Assembly: GCA_963786225.1 (NCBI GenBank)
Contig: CAWAYQ010000006.1
Location: 194,576 to 258,575 of the forward strand
DNA from: Flaviflagellibacter sp963786225
Lineage (GTDB): Bacteria > Pseudomonadota > Alphaproteobacteria > Rhizobiales > Methylopilaceae
DNA: 64,000 bases
Direction of reading: 5' to 3'
The position numbers were made by a program, and so were the translations under genes. The stretch's first letter is position 1. Each line of letters begins with the position of its first letter. Positions 8,528 through 18,100 of the stretch are shown here, one piece after another. A model generated the notes under the pieces. That model had not been told where the DNA came from, ran no database searches, and worked only from the letters and a program-made list of their open reading frames with translations.

Positions 8528-9804
8528 CCATCGCCGTCTTCCTGGGATCGCTGCTCGGCCTCATGGCCTTCGGCATGCCGATCGCCTTCGCGCTGATCCT
8601 CAGCGGCGTCGCGCTGATGGTGCATTTGGATTTTTTCGACGCCCAGCTGCTCGCGCAAAATCTGCTGGGTGGCGCCGATAATTTCCCGCTCATGGCGGTA
8701 CCGTTCTTCCTGCTTGCCGGAGAGCTGATGAATGCCGGCGGAATCTCGCGTCGCATCGTCGATCTCGCGGTGACCTTGTTCGGCCACATCCCGGGCGGCC
8801 TGGGTTATGTTGCGATCGGCGCCGCGGTCCTGCTCGCGAGCCTGTCCGGGTCGGCCATCGCCGATACCGCGGCGGTGGCAGCGCTGCTCGTGCCGATGAT
8901 GCGTTCCAACGGCTACAATCTGGAGCGCTCGTCCGGCCTGATCGCATCCTCCGGCATCATCGCGCCGATGCTGCCGCCGAGCATGTCCTTCATCATCTAC
9001 GGCGTCGCGGCGAACGTCTCGATCACCAAACTGTTCATGGCGGGCATCGCGCCCGGCCTGATGATGGCGGCAACCCTTGTACTGACATGGCGCTGGATCG
9101 CCCGGCGGGAAACCAGCGTCCCCCTTCAACAGCGTCAGCCCTGGCGCGTGCGCGTTCGGGCGTTCCTGGATGCGTTCTGGGCGCTGCTGATGCCGATCAT
9201 CATCATCGGCGGCTTGCGGGGAGGCGTGTTCACGCCGACGGAAGCGGCCGTCGTGGCCGCGGTCTATGCGCTGTTCATCGGCCTGTTTGTCTATCGCGGC
9301 CTCAAGATCGGCGATCTGCCGCGCGTCTTCATATCGGCGGCGAAGACCACCGCCGTGGTGATGTTCCTCGTCGCGTCCGCGATCTTCACGTCCTACATGA
9401 TCACGCTCGCCGATCTGCCGGGCCAGGTCATCTCGCTGCTCGAGCCGGTGCTCGATCATCCGAAGCTCCTGATGGCCGCGATCATGGTGCTGCTGACTTT
9501 GGTCGGCACGGCGATGGATCTCACGCCGACGATCCTCATTCTCGCGCCGGTCCTCGCGCCGCTTGTCACGCGCGCCGGGATCGACCCGATCTATTTCGGC
9601 GTGATGTTCGTGATGGTCGGCGCGGTCGGTCTTCTGACCCCGCCGGTCGGGACGGTGCTGAACGTCGTCTGCGGCGTGGCCGGAGTCAGCATGGAGGGCG
9701 TCATCCGCGGCGTCTGGCCGTATGTGGTCGCCTACACCGTGCTGCTCGGCCTGTTCGTCGTCTTCCCCGAACTCATCACCGTGCCGGCCGGCTGGCTGCA
9801 CTGA
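8524..9804 (+). CDS. TRAP transporter large permease (DctM type)
   Basis: A 426-residue multi-spanning permease with about 12 hydrophobic segments, the ion-coupled translocation subunit of the tripartite transporter. Diagnostic segments are GMPIAFAL, PFFLLAGELMN, SGSAIADTAA and the ILPPSM-like MLPPSMSFIIYG. The ATG at 8524 overlaps the DctQ stop; the frame is open further upstream but without family similarity. Family-normal length. Confidence 0.95.
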   Translation: MTIAVFLGSLLGLMAFGMPIAFALILSGVALMVHLDFFDAQLLAQNLLGGADNFPLMAVPFFLLAGELMNAGGISRRIVDLAVTLFGHIPGGLGYVAIGAAVLLASLSGSAIADTAAVAALLVPMMRSNGYNLERSSGLIASSGIIAPMLPPSMSFIIYGVAANVSITKLFMAGIAPGLMMAATLVLTWRWIARRETSVPLQQRQPWRVRVRAFLDAFWALLMPIIIIGGLRGGVFTPTEAAVVAAVYALFIGLFVYRGLKIGDLPRVFISAAKTTAVVMFLVASAIFTSYMITLADLPGQVISLLEPVLDHPKLLMAAIMVLLTLVGTAMDLTPTILILAPVLAPLVTRAGIDPIYFGVMFVMVGAVGLLTPPVGTVLNVVCGVAGVSMEGVIRGVWPYVVAYTVLLGLFVVFPELITVPAGWLH

Positions 9805-9853
9805 CGAGAACACATAAAAGCGGAGCATGTCGGACAAACCCAAGGAGGAAACC

Positions 9854-10858
9854 ATGAAACGGATACTGATGGCGGCCCTGATGCTGGGGCTCGGCACCGC
9901 GGCGGGCGCGGCCCAGGATGTACAGACGCGGCTGATCCGGTTCGGCTACGGCCTCAACGAAGACAGCAACCAGGGCCGCGCGGTGCGGATGTTCGCGGCC
10001 GAGGTGGACAAGGCGAGCGGCGGAAAGATGAAGGTGCGCGGCATCGGCGCGGCGGCGCTCGGCCCCGACGTGCAGATGCAGAACGCCTTAATCGGCGGCG
10101 CGCAGGAGATGATGGTCGGATCGACAGCGACGCTTGTCGGCACCGTGAAGGAATTCGCGGTCTGGGACGTGCCGTTCCTGTTCGCCAACGAGAAGGAGGC
10201 CGACGCCGTTCTCGACGGTCCCGTCGGCCAGAAGCTGCTCGACAGCCTGCAGACCAAGGGCCTTGTCGGGCTGGTCTATTGGGAAAACGGTTTCCGCAAT
10301 CTGACCAACAGCCGCCGCAAGATCGAGAGCGCGGAGGACCTCGCCGGCATCAAGCTGCGGGTGATGCAGAACCCGGTCTTCCTCGACACCTTCAAGGCGG
10401 CCGGCGCGAGCCCCGTCCCGATGGCGTTTTCGGAACTCTTCACCGCGCTCGAGACCAAGGCGGTCGACGGCCAGGAGAACCCGTACACGACGATTCTGTC
10501 GTCGAAATTCTACGAGGTGCAGAAATATCTGACGGTGACGAACCACGTCTACAGTCCGTGGATCCTGCTCGCGAGCAAGCAGTGGTGGGACAAGCTCTCC
10601 GCCGGCGAGAAAAAGATCATCAGCGACGCCGCAATCGCCTCGCGCGCGTTCGAACGGGAGGACACCCGCGCCCAGGCAAAGAAGGCGCTGGAAGACCTGA
10701 AAGTCGCCGGGATGGAAATCTCGGTCATGCCCGAAACGGAGGTGACGAAGCTTCGCGACAAGGCCAAAGCGGTGACACAGACGGTGGTGACCTCGATCGG
10801 ACAGCCGCTTTGGGACGAGGTTCAGGCCGAGTTGGAAAAGGCCCGGAGCGCGAAGTAA
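9854..10858 (+). CDS. TRAP transporter solute-binding protein (DctP type)
   Basis: A 334-residue periplasmic receptor with an N-terminal signal peptide (about residues 1-23, cleavage near AGAAQD). The conserved GFRNLTNS segment carries the arginine that binds the carboxylate of the ligand, and the stretch around VDGQENP closes the pocket. The ATG at 9854 follows AAGGAGGAAACC, a strong ribosome-binding site. As last gene of the kinase/TRAP operon it probably binds gluconate or a related aldonate, which is inference from context. A hairpin follows at 10866-10897. Confidence 0.93.
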   Translation: MKRILMAALMLGLGTAAGAAQDVQTRLIRFGYGLNEDSNQGRAVRMFAAEVDKASGGKMKVRGIGAAALGPDVQMQNALIGGAQEMMVGSTATLVGTVKEFAVWDVPFLFANEKEADAVLDGPVGQKLLDSLQTKGLVGLVYWENGFRNLTNSRRKIESAEDLAGIKLRVMQNPVFLDTFKAAGASPVPMAFSELFTALETKAVDGQENPYTTILSSKFYEVQKYLTVTNHVYSPWILLASKQWWDKLSAGEKKIISDAAIASRAFEREDTRAQAKKALEDLKVAGMEISVMPETEVTKLRDKAKAVTQTVVTSIGQPLWDEVQAELEKARSAK

Positions 10859-10865
10859 TCGACGA

Positions 10866-10897
10866 GGAGCAGGCGGGAGATCCCTTCCACCTGCTCC
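10866..10897 (+). terminator. Hairpin after the TRAP operon
   Basis: GGAGCAGG (10866-10873) and CCTGCTCC (10890-10897) form an 8-bp stem with a 16-base loop just past the DctP stop codon. There is no clear U-tract, so it is only a candidate terminator. Confidence 0.4.
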
Positions 10898-11008
10898 TGC
10901 TCCGAAGTGGTGAGATCCACGGCTTCTGCGGCCGCAATCTGCCGCTTGTGAAGGTCAGGTTCCCCTTCGAAACGATCCGCTCGGCGACAATGCCTCCCGC
11001 GGCAAAAT

Positions 11009-11732
11009 TCAAAGGGGCGGTTCAAAGTTTGCTTGACGAAACTTCTGATGCGCAACGACGGCTGCGACACGATTGTTGGCGCGGTACTTACGCATGATGC
11101 TGGTCATGTAGTATTTTATAGACTTCTCTTTCAAGCTCAGCTTGCTTGCGATCTGCCGGTTCGTTAGCCCGTTTTCAACTTCACGCAATATTAGTGTCTC
11201 GCGATCGGTCAGCCTCGCTTCGTCTTCCTTCGAGGATTGGCTTTTGCGCTGAACGGCCCGCAATAGCTTGGTCGCGAACTCGGGCGACACAAATGTTTCG
11301 TTGTTGAACACTGCCCAGATCGCGGTCTTCAGTTCGTTCGCGGAGATGCCTTTCAGAATATAGCCCTTCGCCCCTGCGTTCAGCGCGTCGATCGCAATAT
11401 CGGGGCTGTCGCAGACAGTAAGGACAATGCAACGGACCGAAGGGGCGTGGGTGATAATTTCACTTATTGCTTCGATTCCGCCGCCTGGAATTCCGAGATC
11501 AATGATGGCGATGTCAGGGTGATCGGTCTTGGCGATTTCAATAGCGTCAGCCGCGCTTACGCCCTCGGCCACGACGCTTGAACCGCGGCTCGTTGCCGAG
11601 AATCGCGGCAAGGCCATGCCTGACGATCGGGTGATCGTCGACGACAGCGATGGATACGCGCGCGAGGCTATTCCTGAGGCCGCTTTTCAAAGCGCCATCT
11701 GGATTTGCTGTCCTGCGTCCCGGGCCTGCCAT
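11009..11732 (-). pseudogene. NarL/LuxR-type response regulator, split by one frameshift
   Basis: Joined over a one-base shift near 11578-11583, this is a response regulator of about 240 residues. The receiver domain starts SIAVVDDHPIVRHG and the phospho-acceptor is the Asp in AIIDLGIPG. A LuxR-type helix-turn-helix follows (LTDRETLILREVENGLTNRQIASKLSLKEKSIKYYMT region). Without the shift the receiver reads straight through. It lies 175 bp downstream of, and on the same strand as, the kinase gene, so they form a cognate pair. The ACCTAGGT-type boxes at 13.4 and 15.1 kb are candidate targets of this regulator. Confidence 0.82.
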
Positions 11733-11906
11733 GACGCCGATCCCCTCGTGGGGCCCCGAAGGTCTTTCTCTCAGTACCTTCTAAACACCCGACAATAACG
11801 TTGCCGGAAAAGGTGTAACGTCAACAAAAAAAGGCTCATGAACTTACCCTCCGTTCGCAACAACACCTCTCGAGCGGAATTCCTCGAACTCATTGATCCG
11901 TTTCGA

Positions 11907-13364
11907 TTACTCAGGGTGACCAACGCCGTAAGTCAATGGGATTTGGCACGACACCTCAGTGCCCTGCAGATCGCGAGACCTCAATTCCATGCTGCCGCCC
12001 AGAGATTCCACGCGGTACTTCATTCCCAATACCCCGAGGCGTTCCGTAGTCGGGGTGTCTCGGGATCCGGAAACACCGATCCCGGGGCCGGAATCGCGAA
12101 TGGACAGGAGCAGCAGGCCGCCTTTCACAGAAAGCGAAACCTCCTGACCTGCTCCGCCCGCATGCTTGTAAGCGTTGGTCAACGCCTCCTGGGTGACGCG
12201 CCCGATGCAACGGATGACGTCTTTCGGAAGCGGCTCTGGAATTCCTGTCGCCTCGAACGCGACATGTGAACCGGTGCGACGTTCATGCCCGCGGACGATC
12301 GACTGCAGGAGCCCGACCAGGTCCGTTTCTTCGAGATTGGGCAGGAACAGGCCTGTCGAGATGGATCGAAGCTCGTTGAGGGCATCCAATGCGGCGCTCT
12401 GCACCTCCTCGACTACGGTGTGCGAGATCGATTTCGGATCCGGAACCGCCTTCAACAGCTCATCGATTTCCTCAAGTCGTAAAAGCACGAAAGCCAGAAG
12501 TTGGGCCGGTCCATCATGCAACTCCGCGCCCACTCGCTTTTGAATCATATCGTCGATCCGGCAGCTTCCCGCATCGCCGCGTGCATCTTCTCTCGGAGGC
12601 GCTCATTGGTGCGGTGCAGTTTGGCCTGCTCGCGGAGCTTAAGCTTTAGCGCGGCCTTCTGCCGATCGATCGTCGCGCTGCCGCGGTAAACGATCGCGAA
12701 CAGGAGCAGAAGCATTCCGACCGCCGACCCGCCGACGACCAGCCAATTGTCGAGGGCCGCCTTGAACAACTCGGCGTTGAGGCGCTCGGCGTTCTCGTAG
12801 AACTCGCCGACGGCGATTACCTCCCTGGTGCCGGTTTTATAGAGTGGGGCATAGATCTCGTAGAGTGGTACAGCGAGCGTTCGTTCGAAGGCGTTTTCCT
12901 CCTCGTCGAGTGCATTGAGATGTCCCTGGACCTCACCGCGCAGCGCCGGTTCGATTTCCGCAGGATCGAATTGCCGTCCGATCAGGTCTTTTTGCCTGCT
13001 GTAGGCAATCGTTCCATCGGGTAGCCAGACCTTGACCGACAGGACGTGGCCACGCAGGGCCAGGTTGGAACTGATTTCGTCGAGCTTGGCCAGGCTCTCG
13101 GGTGGCAACGGCCCGCCTGATGCCAGTGCCTTGAATATGTGGCTCTAGGAAGCTCTCCATATAAGCGGCACCGGCTTCAGCGCTGCTGTGAAGGACGCCT
13201 TCCTCGATCCGGCCGCTGATCCAAGATCCGACCGATATCATCGTCACGCCGAGGACAAGAGACGCCGCCAGCGCGAATTGCTCGAAGAGCGTGCGCCGTT
13301 TGAACCAAGGTCCAAGCCATTTGGTCCAACGGGCCGCTCTTTCAAACTTAAGTCCAGTCCACAT
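11907..13364 (-). pseudogene. NarX/DegS-type sensor histidine kinase, split by two frameshifts
   Basis: Joined across shifts near 13130 and 12555 this is a membrane kinase of about 485 residues. The N-terminal part has a transmembrane segment (FALAASLVLGVTMISVGSWI) and a periplasmic sensor region. A second transmembrane segment (NWLVVGGSAVGMLLLLFAIV) and a coiled coil follow. The HisKA_3 phospho-acceptor is the His in ELHDGPAQ, and the HATPase shows DSGPGIG and GVLGMKYR. At 13130 the frames join as PHI-KALASGGPL if one base is removed, which looks like an indel. Boxes of ACCTAGGT type stand 50-80 bp upstream of its start. A decayed copy of its 5' end lies at 14.9 kb. Confidence 0.8.
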
Positions 13365-13397
13365 CTCGTCGTACTTCCCACAGAGATCATAGACGTT

Positions 13398-13446
13398 CGA
13401 TAGTATTATCGTGCGACCTAGGTAGTATTATTCATGCGCCTTAGGT
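13398..13446. promoter_or_regulatory. Paired ACCTAGGT-type boxes in the kinase / PepSY divergent region
   Basis: ACCTAGGT (13416-13423) and the variant CCTTAGGT (13439-13446) have centres 23 bp apart, about two helical turns. A further inverted repeat CGATA/TATCG (13398-13411) lies beside them. The same pair with the same spacing recurs at 15080-15110 ahead of the RTX peroxidase. The rest of this 315-bp gap is AT-richer than its surroundings, as expected for a promoter region. Confidence 0.6.
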
Positions 13447-13679
13447 CGCTTTATTTAATATAGAAACATGCCATTATTTAAAGTATCGTTACAGGTCTGA
13501 GAGTATCTAAGTCTATGCAGTTGATGCAAGAGATGGAGAGCAGTTTCGTGGCTAAAAGCGCACGTATTGATGTAGCACTCTTCAAAACGATTGCATCGAT
13601 CATTCGACGTTTAAATCGGAATTTGTGACGTAATCAGCAGACCAAACAGCAGTCTTTAGCTTACTACAAGGAGGTAACC

Positions 13680-13952
13680 ATGCAGATCCATCGCGCAGTG
13701 ATGCTTGCCGTGCTCGCCCTATCCCCCACCGTCGCCATGGCCGGCCCAAACTGCACCACCGAGCCGCAGGCAAAGTGGATGTCCGAAGAGGCGATGAAGG
13801 CCAAGATCGACGGTCTCGGCTACAAGGTGAAAAATTTCAAGGTAACAACCGGCAGCTGCTACGAGATCTATGGATGGACCAAGGACAACAAAAAGGCCGA
13901 AGTCTATTTCCATCCGGTGACCGGCGACGTTGTCAAATCCGAGATCGAGTAA
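13680..13952 (+). CDS. PepSY domain-containing secreted protein
   Basis: A 90-residue protein with a signal peptide (residues 1-21, cleavage after AMA) and a single PepSY domain. It starts at ATG 13680 after AAGGAGGTAACC, an unusually strong ribosome-binding site. Two cysteines (in PNCTTE and GSCYEI) could form a disulphide in the periplasm. PepSY proteins with a cytochrome b neighbour and a two-component system are a recurring module in which PepSY may sense metal or redox state. The cytochrome b561 follows after 4 bp, so the two form an operon divergent from the kinase. Confidence 0.85.
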   Translation: MQIHRAVMLAVLALSPTVAMAGPNCTTEPQAKWMSEEAMKAKIDGLGYKVKNFKVTTGSCYEIYGWTKDNKKAEVYFHPVTGDVVKSEIE

Positions 13953-13956
13953 GGCC

Positions 13957-14541
13957 ATGTTCGCGGATCCAAAGAGCGCGGAGGGGTCAAGCCCCTCCGC
14001 GGGTGCGGCAAAGGTCAGGTCCGCGGGTGCGGCAAAGGTCAAGGTGTGGGACCCGGTCGTTCGGCTGTTCCATTGGACCGTGGTGGCTGGGTGCGTCCTC
14101 GACCTCTGGGTGCTCGAAACCGGCAAGTTGCATCGCATGACCGGCTACGCCATCGCCGTTGCGCTGGCGATCCGGCTCGTCTGGGGCTTTATCGGAACGC
14201 GTCATGCGCTATTTTCAGATTTTTTTCCTACTCCTCGCAGGACAAAGGTTCATGTTTCGGCGCTTATGACCGGGCAGGACGATCGCTATGTCGGCCACTC
14301 CCCGCTGGGGGCGATTTGCATGCTGCTGCTGATGGCACTGCTCGCCTCGACGTGCCTGACCGGCTGGATGATGGGACTGGACGCATTCTGGGGAGACGAG
14401 TGGCTCGAAGAGCTCCACGACCTCTTCGCGAATGCCATCATGCTTCTGGCCATCGCCCACTTTCTGGCCGCGATCGTCGAAAGCTGGCGGCATCGGGAGA
14501 ATTTGATCTGGTCCATGATCACCGGCAAAAAGCGCCCCTGA
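13957..14541 (+). CDS. Cytochrome b561-type membrane protein
   Basis: A 194-residue cytochrome b561/Ni-hydrogenase-type cytochrome b. It has four hydrophobic segments, with candidate haem ligands in LFHWTVV, the GKLHRMTGY loop, and the late IAHFLAAI and HDLFANAI segments. It follows the PepSY gene by 4 bp. It would transfer electrons across the inner membrane, perhaps to a soluble c-type cytochrome or directly to the periplasmic PepSY partner. The N-terminal extension contains an in-frame 24-bp tandem duplication (13996-14043) giving AGAAKVRS/AGAAKVKV. Confidence 0.88.
   Translation: MFADPKSAEGSSPSAGAAKVRSAGAAKVKVWDPVVRLFHWTVVAGCVLDLWVLETGKLHRMTGYAIAVALAIRLVWGFIGTRHALFSDFFPTPRRTKVHVSALMTGQDDRYVGHSPLGAICMLLLMALLASTCLTGWMMGLDAFWGDEWLEELHDLFANAIMLLAIAHFLAAIVESWRHRENLIWSMITGKKRP
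13996..14043 (+). repeat. 24-bp in-frame tandem duplication in the cytochrome b561 gene
   Basis: Two adjacent 24-bp units differ at one base. They duplicate eight residues in the cytosolic N-terminal tail before the first transmembrane segment. The length change keeps the frame. Confidence 0.85.
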
Positions 14542-14639
14542 GCCAAAGATGCGCATGCTTCTGATCGACGACAGCGGCTCGAACAGCAGAGTGCTTACGA
14601 ACCGTGAGATCACCGAAAGCAGCTCGATCAGCTTGAAGA

Positions 14640-15029
14640 CGGCGAAACACCACTGACGATCTGTTGCAGACAGATGGACGCCAGGAACCGTCTCGAGGTC
14701 GTCGTCGCGGCGCAGAAGATGGACGGCGCTCCCGGGCATCAAGGGTTCGGTTCTCGCTTTCCAGAAACTGATTTTCGGAAGGCCCGGCTCCCGGCCGACC
14801 AATCCAATCGCACGTACCGCGGTCCGCAGCACCGGCCAAAATCGCACGAGCGCGTGCTTGGACGCCTTTCCGCGATCCGACCGCTCCAACAGCCGACGAT
14901 AACATCGTCAAGCCGAGGACAGAGTGACGCTGCCATGGCGATTGCTCGAAGAGCGTGCGCCGTTTGAACCAAGGTCCAAACTTCCTTGGTCCAATGGGCC
15001 TCTCTTTCAAACTTAAGTCCAGTCCACAT
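14640..15029 (-). pseudogene. Decayed 5' fragment of a second sensor kinase
   Basis: The last part (about 14903-15029) is a nucleotide-level copy of the first about 125 bp of the kinase gene ending at 13364; both begin MWTGLKFER. The copy then loses frame several times. Translations of the remainder give only scattered kinase-like pieces such as SGRIAER. No catalytic domain is present. Together with 15030-15118 it is a duplicate of the kinase front end and its promoter. This stretch otherwise contains no intact gene between the cytochrome b and the peroxidase. Confidence 0.65.
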
Positions 15030-15079
15030 CCCGTCGTATCTCCGCAGAGTACCTAGACTTTTGAGAGAATTATTGCGCG

Positions 15080-15110
15080 ACCTAGGTAGTATTCTTCGTG
15101 CGACCTAGGT
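15080..15110. promoter_or_regulatory. Paired ACCTAGGT boxes upstream of the RTX peroxidase
   Basis: Two perfect ACCTAGGT palindromes (15080-15087 and 15103-15110) with centres 23 bp apart end 83 bp before the peroxidase ATG. They are the duplicated counterpart of the boxes upstream of the kinase gene. Each is followed by similar AT-rich sequence (GGCTTTATTT). They are good candidates for a dimeric regulator site. Confidence 0.62.
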
Positions 15111-15193
15111 GGCTTTATTTAAAATCAGAAATGTGGAAGTCTTGAAGGTAGTTACAGTAATCCGCCCATCCTCTTGGAGCATGGAGTGCCGCT

Positions 15194-18100
15194 ATGCCGT
15201 CCTTTACTATCAACAAGGCTGATCTTGATTTCCTTCTGGAGCAAGTCACCATTGGCACCGACTACAGCCAGCTCACCAATGCGCTCGATCCGCGTGGTTT
15301 GCGCGAGGTGTCGGGCGGCAACAACAACCTGGTTGGCTCCTCGGTTGGCACCCCTGGCCCGTTCGTGCCGGGGCCCTACACGAACTTCTAGGGGAGGCCG
15401 ATCAGGATTTCCTGCGGCTCTCGCCGACGAGCTACGATCCCGCCGGCCCCGATGCCGCCTACGCGACGCTCGGCAACGGCAGCTCCGGCAATGTGGCGGA
15501 CGCCACGCCGCGCCTCGTCTCGAATCTCGTCTCCTCGATGTTCACGACAGGGACCTATGCGAACCCGGCTGCGGTCGAGGAGCCATGGCGGATTTTTACG
15601 GAGACAACGCCCCTCCTGTCCTCCCAGGCACTAATCCCGATCCTGACGTCGCCTTCATGCCGACGGCCGGCGTGCTGGGTGGCGGACGGTACAATGCCTG
15701 GTTCGTCGCCTTCGGCCAGTTCTTCGATCACGGCCTCGATTTCGTCGAGAAGGGCGCGAGCGGCACCATCACGATCGAGATCAAGCCGGATGATCCGCTC
15801 TACGTCGATCCGTCCGACCCCGGCTACGTGGCCGGCGTGTCGAACATCATGCGCGTGTCGCGGGCGAACCTCGCCAATCCGGCGAGCGACTTCAATCCGG
15901 ACGGAACGCTGATCGCCGGCACCACGCCGATCTACAAGAATAACACCGGCCTGCTGATCGACCAGAGCCAGACCTACGGCTCGCACGAGAGCGTGAACGC
16001 CTTCCTGCGTGAATATAGCGCCACCGGAACGCCGACCGGCCGCCTCGTGACGGGCTCCGGCGACGCAAACGGTGACCTCGTGACGGACGGTCTTGCAACC
16101 TGGGCCGACGTCAAGGCCAACGCGTTGAATATCGGTGTGATCCTGACGGATCAGGACGTCACCGACGCGCCGGTGCTGCGGGTCGATGCCACGGGCAAGC
16201 TGCTGTTCACACCCAGCGCAACTGATTGGGCGACAAACTCGATCGTTATCGGTCCACAAAGCGCCGACGATCCCTTCATGCGCAATCCGGACGGCACCGT
16301 GATGCGCACGAACCAGGCGTTCCTGATCGACATCAACCCCGCGGCCGATCCGAATTTCCTGTTCGACGGCCCAGGGTACGACGCCGCTCTGCTCAACGCC
16401 CACTACATCACCGGCGACGGGCGGGCGAACGAAAACTTCATGCTGACGGCCGTGCACCACGTGTTCCACGAGGAGCACAACTTCCAGGTCGAGAACATCA
16501 AGGCCGCGATCCTCGCCACGGCTGATGCCGCCTTCATCGCCCAATGGCAGACGGCCCCTGGCGTGTGGGACGGCGAGAAGCTGTTCCAGGCCGCGCGCCT
16601 GATCACCGAGTCCGAGTACAACCACATCGCGGTCGACCAATATGTCGGCACGCTCTATGGCGCGCTGCCGGAGTTCGTGTCCTATTCCTCCGACGTCGAC
16701 ATGAGCGTCAGCCTGGAGTTCAGCCAGGCCGTGTTCCGCCTCGGCCACTCGATGCTGACCGAGACCTTCAAGGTTCGATACGGACCCGCGCAATTCCTGG
16801 CCGACACCGAGGGATTCTCGGACGTGCCGCTCCTGGATGCCTTCCTCAATCCGACGCAGTTTGCCGATCTCGGCCCGGCGGCGATCACGGCCGGCATGGT
16901 GCGGACCTACGGCAACGAGGTGGACGAGTTCGTCACGCCGGCCCTGCAGCAGAGCCTGCTCGGCCAGCCGCTCGATCTCGCCACGATCAACATCGCGCGC
17001 GGTCGCGATGTCGGCCTGCCCGACGCACAACGAACTGCGTCAGCAGATCTATGACGGCCTGACCCAGTCCAGCGGCGGCAACGGCGCCGCGCTGGCGCCT
17101 TACACCAGCTGGCAGGACTACGGCGACCACCTGCGCCACCCGGGCACGCTCGTCAACATGATCGCGGCCTATGCGCGTGGCGGCGATGCGTTCGGCGATG
17201 CGATCGTCGCCGCCCGCGACGCTTATCTCAACTCCGGCGGCACTCTCGATGCGATTCGAGATGCGGCGCAGGCCGTTGTCGACGCGTACGCAGTTGGCGA
17301 TCCGGCCGCGGTGACGTTCATGCAAGGGACCCCGACTTACAACCCGGGCACCGGGCAATGGGAATTCACCGGGGGCGACCAGGGCTTCTGGGATGTCGAT
17401 CTGTGGATCGGCGGGCTTGCCGAGCGGCCGTTGTTCGACGGTCCCCTGGGCACGACCTTCAGCTACGTCCTGCTCGACTTCGCGCAGCGGCAGCAGGACG
17501 GCGACCGGTTCTATTATCTCTTCCGCACGCCCATGGGCACGCAATCTCGGCAACGAGATCATTGACAACCATTTCACCGACCTGGTGCAGCGCGCGACCG
17601 GGCTCGAGCACCTGAACGGCGACGTCTTCATCACGCCCGATGCGGTCTTTGAGCTTGGCCTCAACCCCGACGGCACCGACGCCAATACCAACGACTTCTT
17701 CGACGCCTCGACCCAGACGATCACCTATGTCGACGGCACCCAGGGCCCGGCCAGCGGCGCTCATCTCATCATCGCCGGCAACAACGGCCATGATTACCTC
17801 AAGGGCGGGCTCGGCGACGACACCATCTACGGCGATGCCGGCAACGACTTCATCCAGGGCAGCCAGGGCAACGACCACCTCTATGGCGGCGACGGCGACG
17901 ACACGATCCACGACGACGAGAACGACGACTTCATCCGCGGCGGCAACGGCAACGACCGGATCTTCGCCGGCGGCGGCGCGCTCGATACCCTGTTCGGCGA
18001 TGAGGGCGACGACGAGCTCCATGGCGGCGACGGCATCGACGAGGTGCTGGGCGGCGAAGGCGACGACATGCTCTTCGGTGAAGGCGACACCGACGTCCTG

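Noticed and set aside
8449..9897. Long minus-strand open frame opposite the TRAP permeases
   Set aside because: Antisense shadow. The plus strand has complete DctQ and DctM proteins, while the minus translation is a charged, low-information sequence.
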